Positions 28,008 to 37,042 are shown, counted from the stretch's first letter. The stretch: DNA of 40,406 nt from Nitrosomonas sp. (GCF_022842015.1 NZ_JALHQJ010000024.1:1-40406), one strand, 5' to 3'. Notes: generated from the letters alone by a model not told the origin. Translations and numbers: made by a program.

Positions 28008-29208
28008 ATTGCTGCGTAAGCGTAACTGGCTGATATTCCTGCGGCATTAGTATCCACATTTTTCCCGCCTGCTTCATTTTTCCCGCCTGATTTCCGGCTT
28101 CATGGCCAAATCCCCAAAAGAAATCCGCGCGTACTCCACCTTTTATCGCACCACCGACGTCTTGCGCCACCATGAGCCGGTTCAAAGGTTTATTCGTATT
28201 GGGCCAAGTGGTTGCCAGAAACACTGGCACACCCTGCGGGATTGACAGCGGATCAATAGCGATACTTCTGCCGGCAGTTAATGGCACGCCCATAGCACCG
28301 ATGGGACCGGATAAATCGGATGGCAATTCGCGGAAAAACACGTAGCGCGCATTTTGCTGTAACAACTCTGCCAGCTTACTAGGGTTTTGTCGCCCCCATT
28401 GCTTGATACCTTGCATGGATGCTTGCTCCAAAGGCAGTTCACCACGTTGCACCAGAAGCTTACCAATTGAGTTATACGGGAAACCGTTTTGATCGGCAAA
28501 ACCTATTTTCATCACTTCGCCGTTATCGAACACTATTCGCCCGGAGCCTTGCACATGCAGGAAAAACAATTCAACCTCGTCTTCCACCCATAACAGCTCG
28601 TATCCATTCAATAATTTCGGATTATTCATAATATCCGCTCTACTGTAATAGGGCACCACTTTACGACCATTCAAACGCCCGCGCAAACGTAGATCTTTAA
28701 GCTCCGGATAGGCTTCGCCTAATTCGATGGTTAACAATTCATCGGGAGCGGCATAAACTGGAAAACGATAATGTTTTGAGTATGCCCGACTCCCTCTCAG
28801 CAAGGGCTCATAGTAGCCAGTAACCAAACCTTCCTCAGTATTATCGGCATTAATAACTTGATAAGGAATGAAATAAACTTCAAAAAAGTTTTTTAACGTT
28901 GAATTGCTGGGATGATGCAGTGATGCGGCAATTTTGCAATTTTTCTGCCAAATGGGTTGTTTACTTAAAACTCTACAACTTTGCAAAAAAGCCTGCCATG
29001 CCGGAAGTAGATCATCGCTATTCCAATCGGTCAATGCAGACCATTGCGCGCGCTTATGGATAGACTTTGCCAGCGGCTTCTCAGGCGAAGGCGGTGCTAT
29101 AGCTTCATCAGACTGTGTCGGTGGCGGTGTTGGACTGATACTTCCGGTAGTGCAGGCGGCAAGCCATAGAAAAGAAGTAATAACGACAAAACTTAATTGG
29201 TTTTTCAT
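28006..29208 (-). CDS. mltA: Membrane-bound lytic murein transglycosylase A
   Basis: Outer-membrane lipoprotein that cleaves peptidoglycan glycan strands to 1,6-anhydro-muropeptides. 400 residues with a lipoprotein signal (LWLAAC, Cys19). The MltA domain spans about 120-290 and the C-terminal 3D domain includes SIAIDPLSIPQGVPVF and VAQDVGGAIKGGVRADFFWG, whose aspartate is the family's catalytic residue. A Pro/Ser-rich linker follows the lipobox. Monocistronic; its terminator is shared with dsbC. Confidence 0.94.
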   Translation of the reverse strand: MKNQLSFVVITSFLWLAACTTGSISPTPPPTQSDEAIAPPSPEKPLAKSIHKRAQWSALTDWNSDDLLPAWQAFLQSCRVLSKQPIWQKNCKIAASLHHPSNSTLKNFFEVYFIPYQVINADNTEEGLVTGYYEPLLRGSRAYSKHYRFPVYAAPDELLTIELGEAYPELKDLRLRGRLNGRKVVPYYSRADIMNNPKLLNGYELLWVEDEVELFFLHVQGSGRIVFDNGEVMKIGFADQNGFPYNSIGKLLVQRGELPLEQASMQGIKQWGRQNPSKLAELLQQNARYVFFRELPSDLSGPIGAMGVPLTAGRSIAIDPLSIPQGVPVFLATTWPNTNKPLNRLMVAQDVGGAIKGGVRADFFWGFGHEAGNQAGKMKQAGKMWILMPQEYQPVTLTQQ

Positions 29209-29263
29209 CTGATTTTGGTTAAAGTAGTAGCTCGATTCAATTATGAGATAGCAATCTTAAATT

Positions 29264-29377
29264 ATGTGGTTACTGATAGTCGAGGCAGCTGTGGCATTGG
29301 GTTTATTTCTTTTTATTATCTGGTGGACCATGTTTTCAGGAAAAAAAACGAAAGAAGATAAAAACAAAGATGAATAA
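29264..29377 (+). CDS. Putative 37-residue single-pass membrane microprotein
   Basis: An ORF of 37 codons starting at ATG 29264. One hydrophobic helix (MWLLIVEAAVALGLFLFIIW, residues 1-20) is followed by TMFSGKKTKED and a Lys/Asp/Glu-rich C-terminus. The layout, N-terminal helix with a charged cytoplasmic tail, is typical of genuine small membrane proteins and has a clean stop. No strong Shine-Dalgarno is seen. It lies between mltA and the Nif3-family gene, on the opposite strand from both. Function unknown. Confidence 0.6.
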   Translation: MWLLIVEAAVALGLFLFIIWWTMFSGKKTKEDKNKDE

Positions 29378-29426
29378 AACCAGCATCAGAATTATCGCAA
29401 TATGAATTCGATGTCAATTTTACCCA

Positions 29427-30173
29427 TTACACCGGATTTTCAACATCAATAAATTGATGCTGTATTCCAAATTTCTGCGCAATGTAATTGCCCAGTGCTT
29501 GTACACCATAGCGTTCTGTCGCATGATGTCCCGCGGCGATAAATGCAACACCCGATTCACGTGCAGCATGAACGTTTTGTTCTGAAATCTCTCCCGTCAA
29601 ATACGCATCAACGCCTTGCAGAATCGCCGCGTCAAAATAATTTTGCGCTGAACCGGTACACCAGGCGATACGTTGAATGGTTTTATCAAGGTCGCCGATT
29701 ATCATTGGCTTACGCAATAAGGTTCGCGATATTTGTTGACCCAATGCAGCCAAACTCATGGCTTCTTTGAGTTCCCCCTGCATCATGATATCCTGGCCGC
29801 CGAAACGGCCGTTTTCAACAAACCCTAATTTTTGCCCTAATTGCGCATTATTGCCAAATTGCGGATGTCCATCCAACGGCAAATGATAGGCAAATAAATT
29901 GATTTGATGATTCATCAGTAAAGCGATGCGACGGTTCTTTATACCAGTGATTCGCATATCTTCACCACGCCAGAAATAACCGTGATGAACTAGGACCGCG
30001 TCTGCTTTAGCTGCCAACGCTGCCTGAAGCAGATCAAGCGAAGCAGTTACACCACTAACAACCGTATGAATATCGCTGCGCCCTTCCACTTGCAAGCCAT
30101 TTGGGCAATAATCTTGAAAGCGGGGTATATCCAGTAATTGATTCAGATGATTTTCCAGCTCATCTCGATTCAT
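29427..30173 (-). CDS. Nif3-like dinuclear metal center hexameric protein (YbgI family)
   Basis: A 248-residue YbgI/Nif3-family protein, a toroidal hexamer binding two metals per subunit; its cellular role is not settled (GTP cyclohydrolase-like or DNA-repair related proposals). Metal-ligand motifs VLVHHGYFW, HLPLDGHPQFGNN and the C-terminal AAGHHATERYG are intact. An open frame extends to 30203, but the ATG at 30173 has an excellent AAGGAGG site 6 bases upstream. It is divergent from the DegS-like protease. Confidence 0.92.
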   Translation of the reverse strand: MNRDELENHLNQLLDIPRFQDYCPNGLQVEGRSDIHTVVSGVTASLDLLQAALAAKADAVLVHHGYFWRGEDMRITGIKNRRIALLMNHQINLFAYHLPLDGHPQFGNNAQLGQKLGFVENGRFGGQDIMMQGELKEAMSLAALGQQISRTLLRKPMIIGDLDKTIQRIAWCTGSAQNYFDAAILQGVDAYLTGEISEQNVHAARESGVAFIAAGHHATERYGVQALGNYIAQKFGIQHQFIDVENPV

Positions 30174-30248
30174 TGATTTCCTCCTTGGTTCCTTATATTG
30201 CATCGCAATATATTCATTGCTACGACTATTTTATTGTGGGGTAATACT

Positions 30249-31391
30249 TTGATATACAGACTTTGGTTGATTTTTGCACAAACTGCAACAGTGTTGCTGG
30301 CTATTTTTTTTGTCGTATCTACATTGCGACCGGACTTACTCTCCTGGAAACCACGGGGAGAAATTGTAACCGTAAGAGAAGTTGCGCCTGCGGTTACATC
30401 AGAAAGACCAGATAGCTATGCCAAAGCAGCCGAAATTGCCATGCCATCTGTCGTCAATATTTTTACCAGCAAAGAAGTCAATGAGCCTGTCCATCCTTTG
30501 CTGAACGATCCTACGTTTCGCAGATTTTTCGGTGACCAGTTGGAATCCAAACCAAGACGCACTTCAAGCTTGGGCTCGGGAGTTATTGTCAGTCCTAATG
30601 GTTATATATTGACTAATCACCATGTCGTCGAAACCGCAGACGAAGTTGAAGTTGCTCTGGTTGATGGCAGAAAAACTAAAGCCCGCTTGATTGGTTCCGA
30701 CCCTGAAACAGATCTGGCAGTACTGAAGATAAATTTGAAAGATTTACCCGCTATAACCTTTGGCCAGTCACAACAGGTTAAAGTGGGTGATGTCGTGCTC
30801 GCTGTGGGCAATCCCTTTGCCGTGGGTCAAAGTGTTACTATGGGAATTGTTGGCGCACTGAGCAGGAGTCGGGTGGGAATTAATACCTTTGAAGATTTCA
30901 TTCAAACCGACGCGGCGATTAACCCGGGCAACTCTGGTGGAGCATTGACCGACACCGCAGGCAACCTCATTGGAATTAACACTGCAATTTATTCCCGCAG
31001 TGGCGGCTCGCTCGGCATCGGTTTTGCGATTCCGATACATATTGCCAAGCAGATTATGGAACAAATTGTGCAGTCTGGTGGCGTAATCCGTGGCTGGCTA
31101 GGGGTCAGCATGCAAGATATGACTGATGAACTGGCAGAGTCATTCAATCTGGATAGTCCATCAGGAGCCTTGATAGCCAGTGTTCTCAAAGACGGCCCAG
31201 CTGATAAAGCTGGAATAAGGCCAGGCGATATACTGATTGCAATCGAGGGCAAATCACTTAAAAACTCATCGGAAATGCTCAATCACGTAGCCGCATTACC
31301 ACCTGGAGCAACGGTAACTGCCACAGTCATTCGCAATAAACAAGAAAAATCTTTCCCAGTACAAATCGGTGTAAGACCCAAACAAAAGTAA
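30249..31391 (+). CDS. Membrane-anchored HtrA-family serine protease (DegS/AlgW-like)
   Basis: Trypsin-like periplasmic protease with one N-terminal membrane anchor (about residues 5-26) and one PDZ domain, the DegS arrangement that senses misfolded outer-membrane proteins. Catalytic residues from the chosen start: His125 (TNHHVV), Asp155 (TDLAVL), Ser229 (GNSGGAL). PDZ at about 280-370. The start is uncertain: a TTG at 30249 with GTGGGG seven bases before it gives the typical family N-terminus (MIYRLWLIFAQ); an in-frame TTG at 30198 would add 17 residues. DegP-type enzymes have two PDZ domains, so this is not DegP. Confidence 0.92.
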   Translation: MIYRLWLIFAQTATVLLAIFFVVSTLRPDLLSWKPRGEIVTVREVAPAVTSERPDSYAKAAEIAMPSVVNIFTSKEVNEPVHPLLNDPTFRRFFGDQLESKPRRTSSLGSGVIVSPNGYILTNHHVVETADEVEVALVDGRKTKARLIGSDPETDLAVLKINLKDLPAITFGQSQQVKVGDVVLAVGNPFAVGQSVTMGIVGALSRSRVGINTFEDFIQTDAAINPGNSGGALTDTAGNLIGINTAIYSRSGGSLGIGFAIPIHIAKQIMEQIVQSGGVIRGWLGVSMQDMTDELAESFNLDSPSGALIASVLKDGPADKAGIRPGDILIAIEGKSLKNSSEMLNHVAALPPGATVTATVIRNKQEKSFPVQIGVRPKQK

Positions 31392-31412
31392 CTACATTTA
31401 GAAATCAAACTC

Positions 31413-33065
31413 ATGAAGAATCTATTTCCGGAAAACGGCTTTCTATCCGTAATATCACAATGGTTTAGTGCCAATATTCTTGCCCTTGGACGTGAAATGC
31501 GGTTGTCTTATTTACCACCGTTAATGGTATACGTCGCCGCCGGCATCTCGGGTCTGACAAGTATTGTTGGCACGTTCTACGTCAAGGAAAAACTTGGGCT
31601 TTCCGCCGAATTTCTGGCCATGCTAGGATTCTGGATGATGTTGCCGTGGGCACTCAAAATGCCGATGGGTCATTTGGTCGACCTGATCTGGCGCTGGAAG
31701 AGCTTGCTGGTATATTTAGGTGCCAGTTTAATCATGTTAAGTCTGTTGATCATGATTGGCTTGCTTGGACATACGGAGACCATGACCGCTATGGCTTCTG
31801 TTGAAGCCTGGTTTGTAACATCAGCCTTACTGGCTCCGATCGGTTATGTTTTACAGGATGTGGTTGCCGATGCCATGACCGTTGAAGCAGTGCCGCGTGT
31901 CGATGAAAATGGCAACAAGCTGAATTTAGAGAAGCGTAAGCTGATGCATGTCACGATGCAAACCCTGGGACGAGTCGCCATTATCGGCGGTGGTGTGCTG
32001 GTATCCGTTATCAATGTTTTTATACTCCGCGATGCTGGATCACTCCCGGAAGCGGAAAAAGAAGTCGTATATTTATTGGTGTATGAACTCGCCTTGATCA
32101 TTCCGCTTATCTCAATCTTTGGCGTTGTTTTTGCATCCTGGCTACGTCGGCGCGAACGTAAACATTTTCTCGCGCAAGGACATAGCTACCAGGAAGTCGA
32201 TAGGTTGCTGAATATGCACTCGGAAGCACCGGAAGTAAACTGGTGGATTTTGGGAGGAGGATTGGCCTTTACAATCATATCCTTGAGCGTCGGACTGAGT
32301 CGCATGCCTGGCAGCGAGGAGATCATTTTTGTCATCTCCATGGTAATTGTCATATTTTTGATGTGGCGATTAACCGGCGAGCTTGAACCCGAGGCCCGCA
32401 ACGTGCTAGTGGGCACGGCTGTGTTGATATTCATATTTCGTGCCATTCCTGGACCCGGTGCCGGTTCTACCTGGTGGATGATTGACGAACTAGGCTTTGA
32501 TCAGCAATTTCTTGCCGTTTTGTCATTGGTGGGCGCCACATTAACGCTATTCGGCATGTTCATTTTCCGCCGTTTTATGGCTGAGCGCTCTATTGCCTAT
32601 ATCATTGGCTTTCTCACTATCGTAGGGACATTTCTCTCACTACCGATCATAGGTATGTATTTTGGTCTACATCAATGGACAGCAGCTATGACCGGCGGAG
32701 TGGTCGATGCCCGCTTCATTGCATTGATTGACACCGCACTGGAATCGCCGCTCGGCCAGATTGCCATGATCCCGATGCTGGCCTGGATTGCCAACTCCGC
32801 ACCGGAAAAACTTAAAGCTACTTTTTTTGCCGTGATGGCGTCATTCACCAACCTGGCATTATCTGCTTCGCAACTCGGAACCAAATATCTCAATCAGTTT
32901 TACGAAGTGAAACGTGAAGTAAAAGATGCAGCGACCGGTCAAATCACTATTCCTGCAGATTATAGCGAGCTGGGACAGTTACTGATTACCGTCACCATCA
33001 TTGGTTTTGTTTTACCACTGATCACGATTTTAATTGTCAAACATTCACGCTTTCGTAATGCCTGA
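31413..33065 (+). CDS. Folate/biopterin transporter (FBT)-family MFS-like transporter
   Basis: 550 residues with about twelve hydrophobic helices. The motif LQDVVADAMTVEAVPR is the signature of the FBT/BT1 branch of the major facilitator superfamily, which includes folate and pterin carriers of protozoa, cyanobacteria and plants. The loop after TM6 is polar (RRRERKHF). Substrate is not inferable beyond family; pterins or folates are the family precedent. It starts 21 bases after the protease gene, so they may be co-transcribed, but no functional link is evident. Confidence 0.82.
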   Translation: MKNLFPENGFLSVISQWFSANILALGREMRLSYLPPLMVYVAAGISGLTSIVGTFYVKEKLGLSAEFLAMLGFWMMLPWALKMPMGHLVDLIWRWKSLLVYLGASLIMLSLLIMIGLLGHTETMTAMASVEAWFVTSALLAPIGYVLQDVVADAMTVEAVPRVDENGNKLNLEKRKLMHVTMQTLGRVAIIGGGVLVSVINVFILRDAGSLPEAEKEVVYLLVYELALIIPLISIFGVVFASWLRRRERKHFLAQGHSYQEVDRLLNMHSEAPEVNWWILGGGLAFTIISLSVGLSRMPGSEEIIFVISMVIVIFLMWRLTGELEPEARNVLVGTAVLIFIFRAIPGPGAGSTWWMIDELGFDQQFLAVLSLVGATLTLFGMFIFRRFMAERSIAYIIGFLTIVGTFLSLPIIGMYFGLHQWTAAMTGGVVDARFIALIDTALESPLGQIAMIPMLAWIANSAPEKLKATFFAVMASFTNLALSASQLGTKYLNQFYEVKREVKDAATGQITIPADYSELGQLLITVTIIGFVLPLITILIVKHSRFRNA

Positions 33066-33142
33066 TTTATTATGTGAATCTGGGAGGTAAAACGCTTCAG
33101 TTAACTTGAACCTTTTTAAATTATTTTAACTATAACTAAAGG

Positions 33143-33724
33143 TTGCCCATCCTGGCTACTCGAGAAGAACTTTCAGATTTCCTGATTAAAACCGAGAGAC
33201 GCGCATATAAACAAGCACTGTTTTCGGTTCGTGATGAAGATACGGCATTGGACATCATTCAAGATTCCATGACAAAGCTCACGGTAAAATATGCTGCGAA
33301 GCCAGTTGAAGAACTGCCACTTTTGTATCAGCGAATTTTACAGAACACCATTAGAGATTACTACCGGCGACAGAAAACTCGCTCATTATGGACTACGCTG
33401 TTTTCAGCATTTACGTCGAATGCTCCGAATAAGGATCAAGAAGATTTCGATATTCTCGAAACTTTACAGATAAAACAAGAATCCAATTTTGGCAAAGTAC
33501 CTGATGCAGAGCTTGAAAGGAAACAGCTGATTGATTTAATAGAAGAAGCTATGAAAATTCTTCCAATGCGTCAACGTGAAGCCTTTATACTGCGTTATTG
33601 GGAAGAGATGAGCGTAGCGGAAACTGCAATGATTATGAATTGTTCTGAAGGAAGTGTAAAAACACACTGTTCAAGAGCAGTGCATACATTAGCTACAATA
33701 CTGAGAGAAAAAGGAGTTAAATAA
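33143..33724 (+). CDS. ECF-like RNA polymerase sigma factor
   Basis: 193 residues with sigma-70 region 2 (YKQALFSVRDEDTALDIIQD) and region 4 (LPMRQREAFILRYWEEMSVAETAMIMNCSEGSVKTH), the ECF layout. The start is unusual. A TTG at 33143 is directly preceded by AAAGG, too close to be a good ribosome site; a CTG at 33152 would be nine bases from it and yields MATREELSDFL, the N-terminus common in relatives. I list the TTG. It forms an operon with DUF3619 and DUF3106, a layout recurring in betaproteobacteria. Confidence 0.9.
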   Translation: MPILATREELSDFLIKTERRAYKQALFSVRDEDTALDIIQDSMTKLTVKYAAKPVEELPLLYQRILQNTIRDYYRRQKTRSLWTTLFSAFTSNAPNKDQEDFDILETLQIKQESNFGKVPDAELERKQLIDLIEEAMKILPMRQREAFILRYWEEMSVAETAMIMNCSEGSVKTHCSRAVHTLATILREKGVK

Positions 33725-33727
33725 ATT

Positions 33728-34099
33728 ATGAGTGAGCATGAATTAGGAAAAAAAGTCTCTAAGCTATTGGATTTAAGCGCTAATGAGAATATTAAACAAA
33801 GTACTTTGTATCGATTGCAATCTGCTCGCCGGGCCGCTCTGGAAAATTGCCAGTCTATGGGAGCAATTAATTCAGGTAGCAGCAGCGCTTCTTTTTTTTA
33901 TGGTAGGCCCGAATGGCAGCTTTATGCTGGAAAACTGATATTACTATTGGCTGTATTACTTGTTCTGATGAGCATAACTTTTTCTAAGCTTTGGGATAAT
34001 GATCAAAATGCAATTATAGACACGATGATACTGGCTGATGATTTACCGATAGATGCTTATCTTGATAATGAGTTTGAGAAATGGCTGAATTCCGATTAA
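33728..34099 (+). CDS. DUF3619 family single-pass membrane protein, putative sigma-factor partner
   Basis: 123 residues. One hydrophobic helix (about 66-85) divides a positively charged N-terminal cytoplasmic half (QSARRAALENC) from an acidic C-terminal periplasmic tail (DLPIDAYLDNEFEKWLNSD). This fits DUF3619, found just after an ECF sigma gene in betaproteobacteria. The topology resembles anti-sigma factors, so an anti-sigma role is plausible but unproven. It starts three bases after the sigma gene stop and overlaps the next gene by 19 bases. Confidence 0.8.
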   Translation: MSEHELGKKVSKLLDLSANENIKQSTLYRLQSARRAALENCQSMGAINSGSSSASFFYGRPEWQLYAGKLILLLAVLLVLMSITFSKLWDNDQNAIIDTMILADDLPIDAYLDNEFEKWLNSD

Positions 34100-34476
34100 T
34101 TATTATCGTTGGAGGTTTTTTTTTATTTTCCTTTGATGTTTTAGCAGACAAGCCTCCATGGAAAGAATTAAAGCCCCAGCAGCAGAAAATTTTGGAACCG
34201 CTGGCACAGAATTGGAAGGACATGGATTCGGCAAGAAAGAAAAAATGGCTGAATATTGCAAAACGCTATTCAAAAATGAATTCTGAGGAACAACAGCGCA
34301 TTCAGTCGCAAATGCAGGATTGGAATTCATTGACCACTGAACAACGTCAGGTGGCGCGTAAAAGGTACAAGAAAATGGAGCAATTGCCAGTCCGGAAACG
34401 CCAAGAAATCAAACAGCGATGGAATGAGCATGAGCAATTCACGGAAAAATCTAGTGAGAAAGCTTTAGAACCTTAA
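34081..34476 (+). CDS. DUF3106 family secreted protein
   Basis: 131 residues with an N-terminal signal peptide (about 1-21, ending VLA). The mature part is charged and helical: LKPQQQKILEPLAQNWKDMD, then NSLTTEQRQVARKRYKKMEQ and similar, the repeated W/K-rich pattern of DUF3106. It is predicted to be periplasmic. The gene overlaps DUF3619 by 19 bases and is third in the sigma-factor operon, so it may be a periplasmic input to that system. CpxP-like helical character is only a resemblance. Confidence 0.8.
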   Translation: MAEFRLIIIVGGFFLFSFDVLADKPPWKELKPQQQKILEPLAQNWKDMDSARKKKWLNIAKRYSKMNSEEQQRIQSQMQDWNSLTTEQRQVARKRYKKMEQLPVRKRQEIKQRWNEHEQFTEKSSEKALEP

Positions 34477-34659
34477 TATTAACGAGCATAAGCGTGGAAT
34501 ATAATAAGTGTTTATTTAATATGCAAAAGTTGCGCCTACAAGTAAATTTCTTAAATGACTGACTTTAAGCTTCTGTATTTACTTCATTATAAATCGGAAA
34601 AATTCTTATTTTATTCGTTCTTGTAGCTTATTAAATGCCGTCACTTTTTCATTTATCAC

Positions 34660-34683
34660 TTAATAAGCAACCCCATGGCAAGA
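34660..34683 (-). repeat. Left copy of a 24-base inverted repeat (IS200-like right end)
   Basis: Read on the minus strand it matches the plus-strand copy at 38350-38373 at 22 of 24 positions. It lies directly downstream of the tnpA C-terminal relic, where an IS200/IS605 right end is expected. The two copies bracket the accessory cassette. Confidence 0.7.
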
Positions 34684-34689
34684 TCGCGA

Positions 34690-34820
34690 GTTATTACAAG
34701 CTGACACAGTACTTCTTTCGGTTTGCCCTAATAGTTCTCAGCCGTACTCCAATTCTTTTCCTCCACAGTCGCAACATAATAGCCATCCGTCCAATACTCA
34801 CCACCCCACACTTCAGCCTG
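34690..34820 (-). pseudogene. C-terminal relic of an IS200/IS605-family transposase (tnpA)
   Basis: About 43 codons, minus strand, with one internal stop. The frame reads EVWGGEYWTDGYYVATV, then an EEKNWSTAENY segment, a TAG, then GKPKEVLCQL. This is the Y1 transposase C-terminus, whose usual form is FWGGEYWTDGYYVATV followed by an ENY-type helix and KNQGKPKEDLRQL; the Tyr before the stop is at the family's catalytic position. The N-terminal two-thirds is missing here; a matching N-terminal piece is at 38562-38606. Confidence 0.82.
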
Positions 34821-34848
34821 TGATAAGAAATCCATGCGCCTCCTCAAT

Positions 34849-35222
34849 ATGGACACTGTTACATCTATGGCGTTTTGCAGAACCTTATAAGGTGGCAATG
34901 TAGTCGATTTTCAACGCCTGCTAACTGCTTACTCGGATGGTAGCCAGTACTGCACTTATGGCTATCAGAAACCATTGAAGCAATCGGACATGATCGCTCC
35001 CATGAATCGCAAGAGGAACTGCTATGACATTGCTCCGATGAAAAGCTTCTGGGAAATACACAAAAACAAGCTGGTGCACACCATCGAAAATTCAAGATAC
35101 AACTACAAGCAATTCAGGAAATTACCAAGTGTATTGAAGTCTTTAATAACCGACAGCGTAAGCAAGATAGATTAGACTTTCTGTCACCAACGAAATATAC
35201 GCAACGATACTCTGAAATTTAG
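34849..35222 (+). pseudogene. IS3-family transposase (OrfB) relic
   Basis: Remnant of the DDE integrase domain. From 34849 the frame reads MDTVTSMAFCRTL, then a TAA, then the SDGSQY catalytic-Asp motif, MNRKRNCYDIAPMKSFWEIH and KNKLVH. In active IS3 transposases the third motif is NCYDNAPMESFW, so the catalytic Glu has become Lys here. A frameshift near 35105 leads into CIEVFNNRQRKQDRLDFLSP and a TAG at 35220. The left half of OrfB and OrfA are gone, so this copy is inactive. Confidence 0.85.
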
Positions 35223-35435
35223 CCGCCGCTTAACTGCTACATGGGCTCCCTTTTGTCAGCTCTTATTAGTCCGTGCAGGACGTCAAATAAAGTGGTGCCC
35301 GTCCATCCAAATAAAATAGTTCAACAATGTGTCAACCGAACTCCCGGACTGGCGTTAATGTGCATAGTTTCAGTTAATTTATATGCTTCATTACATCAAT
35401 TGCTTGAGTTTCTAGGATTTTTATAAAGTTCAACT
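35223..35435. other. Gap between the IS3 relic and the ligase gene
   Basis: About 210 bases with no gene. The remaining IS3 right end probably occupies its first part. It should also contain the promoter of the ligase cassette, which I cannot place. Confidence 0.4.
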
Positions 35436-36530
35436 ATGCAAAGACTCAATATCGCTTATACCTGCAATATTAGAAAGCCGGGCATGGAAGATGAGCGCTA
35501 TGGTGAATTCGAAAGTCCAGATACTATCGCAGCAGTAACTACAGCGCTGGAACATGCGGGCGCGAATGTGGAAGTGATTGATGTGGGTGCGGATATCTAT
35601 CATCAGCTTGAGAAACGTAAAGACAAAATCGATCTGGTGTTCAATAACGCAGAAGGTTTGGATGAAAAGGAACTACGCGAAGCTATTGTTCCATTCTTTT
35701 GTGAGCACTTGGGTATTCCATATACCGGTAGCAGCCCCAAGACCTTTATCAACAAAATGGATAAGGCAACGGCAAAGCGGATCGTTGCGTATGAAGGTGT
35801 GCCAACAGCGAAATTTCAACTCATGATGCCGGGTGATCAGCTCAAGAATCTATCTTTTCCGCTGATGGTTAAACCATACAGCGAGGGAACCAGCATCGGC
35901 ATCAGCCAGAAAAGTAAAGTACATAATGAAGCAGAGCTCAATGAAGCCCTTACAGCGATTTATACGCAGTTTGATCAAGCTGCGCTGGTCGAGGAATTTC
36001 TCCCTGGAAATGAATACACGATTGGTTTGATTGGAGACTATGTGTTGCCAATTTTGGAGATTAATTTTGCGAAGCTTCCAGGTCATCCGCAACTGCGTGA
36101 TCCGCACGTAAAAGATATGGAGAATCCCTACATTACTCACCTGAACTGGACCGATCAGGCCAAAAGCTTTGCCAAGATGGCGGTCGCGGCACATGAGGCA
36201 CTTGAGGTTCGCGACTATAACCGTATGGATTTTCGCATGCGCGGAGGCAAGTTATATTTTCTCGAAGCCAATGTCATACCCGGTATTCATCCGACCGAAG
36301 CGGACCTAACCAGCATGTGCCGGCACGTTGGAATCGCGCACCAGTGTATGGTTGCATTGATCCTGGATAGAGCGGTGAAACGGCTGGCTGTACGTTATCC
36401 CGAACGTTTTCGGGGAAAGGTCGAATTAATCGAGGAATTAGCGATCTCGGTCATCAACAAAGTGCCGAAAGCCGGTTTTCTTACTCATCATGGGCGGATG
36501 TATAGCCTGCTCGGAAAATCAACCCAATAA
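35436..36530 (+). CDS. Ddl-like ATP-grasp ligase
   Basis: 364 residues of the D-Ala-D-Ala ligase family. ATP-grasp elements are intact: the Lys/Glu ATP-binding segment KPYSEGTSIGIS, the EEFLPGNEYTIGL strand-turn and metal-binding MDFRMR...YFLEANVIPGI. The N-terminal substrate domain is atypical: YGEFESPDT appears where housekeeping Ddl has a GGxSxEREVS pattern, as in Ddl-like enzymes of natural-product loci. The product is expected to be an amide or dipeptide; substrates unknown. First gene of a three-gene run with the GNAT and epimerase (11 and 21 bases apart), so an operon is likely. Confidence 0.85.
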   Translation: MQRLNIAYTCNIRKPGMEDERYGEFESPDTIAAVTTALEHAGANVEVIDVGADIYHQLEKRKDKIDLVFNNAEGLDEKELREAIVPFFCEHLGIPYTGSSPKTFINKMDKATAKRIVAYEGVPTAKFQLMMPGDQLKNLSFPLMVKPYSEGTSIGISQKSKVHNEAELNEALTAIYTQFDQAALVEEFLPGNEYTIGLIGDYVLPILEINFAKLPGHPQLRDPHVKDMENPYITHLNWTDQAKSFAKMAVAAHEALEVRDYNRMDFRMRGGKLYFLEANVIPGIHPTEADLTSMCRHVGIAHQCMVALILDRAVKRLAVRYPERFRGKVELIEELAISVINKVPKAGFLTHHGRMYSLLGKSTQ

Positions 36531-36541
36531 TAAATGAAATC

Positions 36542-37021
36542 ATGATTGTACCCATTTCTAAAGACTTGTTTCCTGATCTTGTGAAGATTGCCTTGCAAGA
36601 TATTGGTTCGATGTATCAATCCGCAGTTCACGATGAGCTGGAGGATATTGCAAGTGGCCGGTGTTTTGGGCTTTGTGCCGTGAGTGAAGGCAATCCGATT
36701 GGTTATGTGATAGCAAAAAAAACGGTTGACACCTATCACTTAATGACAATCGCAGTGGATGAGCGTCATCGCGGCAAGGGATATGGCTCACTGTTGCTGG
36801 ACGGCATTTTTGCCGAGATCGCGCAGCAAGGGGGAAGAATACTGAATGTCATTACGGACGCAGATGCAAGCGAAAGCCTGCGTTTTTATCTCAAAAATGG
36901 TTTTTTTCTGACCGGCATTGTACAGGATGAATTTATCTCGGGAGTAGCCCAGGTACATCTGACCAGAAGGATGGGATATAGGCCTGAGCTCGAAACAAGA
37001 CCTGTTTTTTCTACTACTTAA
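36542..37021 (+). CDS. GNAT-family N-acetyltransferase
   Basis: 159 residues. The acetyl-CoA-binding motif RHRGKGYGSLL (Q/R-x-x-G-x-G) is in the middle, preceded by the beta-4 strand LMTIAVDE and followed by SLRFYLKNGFFLTG, so the GNAT fold is complete. N-acetyltransferases of this type acylate amino acids, peptides or antibiotics. It lies between the ligase and epimerase genes and so likely acts on the same metabolite, or protects the cell from it. Substrate unknown. Confidence 0.85.
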   Translation: MIVPISKDLFPDLVKIALQDIGSMYQSAVHDELEDIASGRCFGLCAVSEGNPIGYVIAKKTVDTYHLMTIAVDERHRGKGYGSLLLDGIFAEIAQQGGRILNVITDADASESLRFYLKNGFFLTGIVQDEFISGVAQVHLTRRMGYRPELETRPVFSTT

Positions 37022-37042
37022 CTTTGGAAAGGGCCTAAAGCA

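Noticed and set aside
34865..35095. A 76-codon minus-strand frame in the IS relic region
   Set aside because: The plus strand here carries clear IS3 transposase motifs; the minus frame is their shadow.
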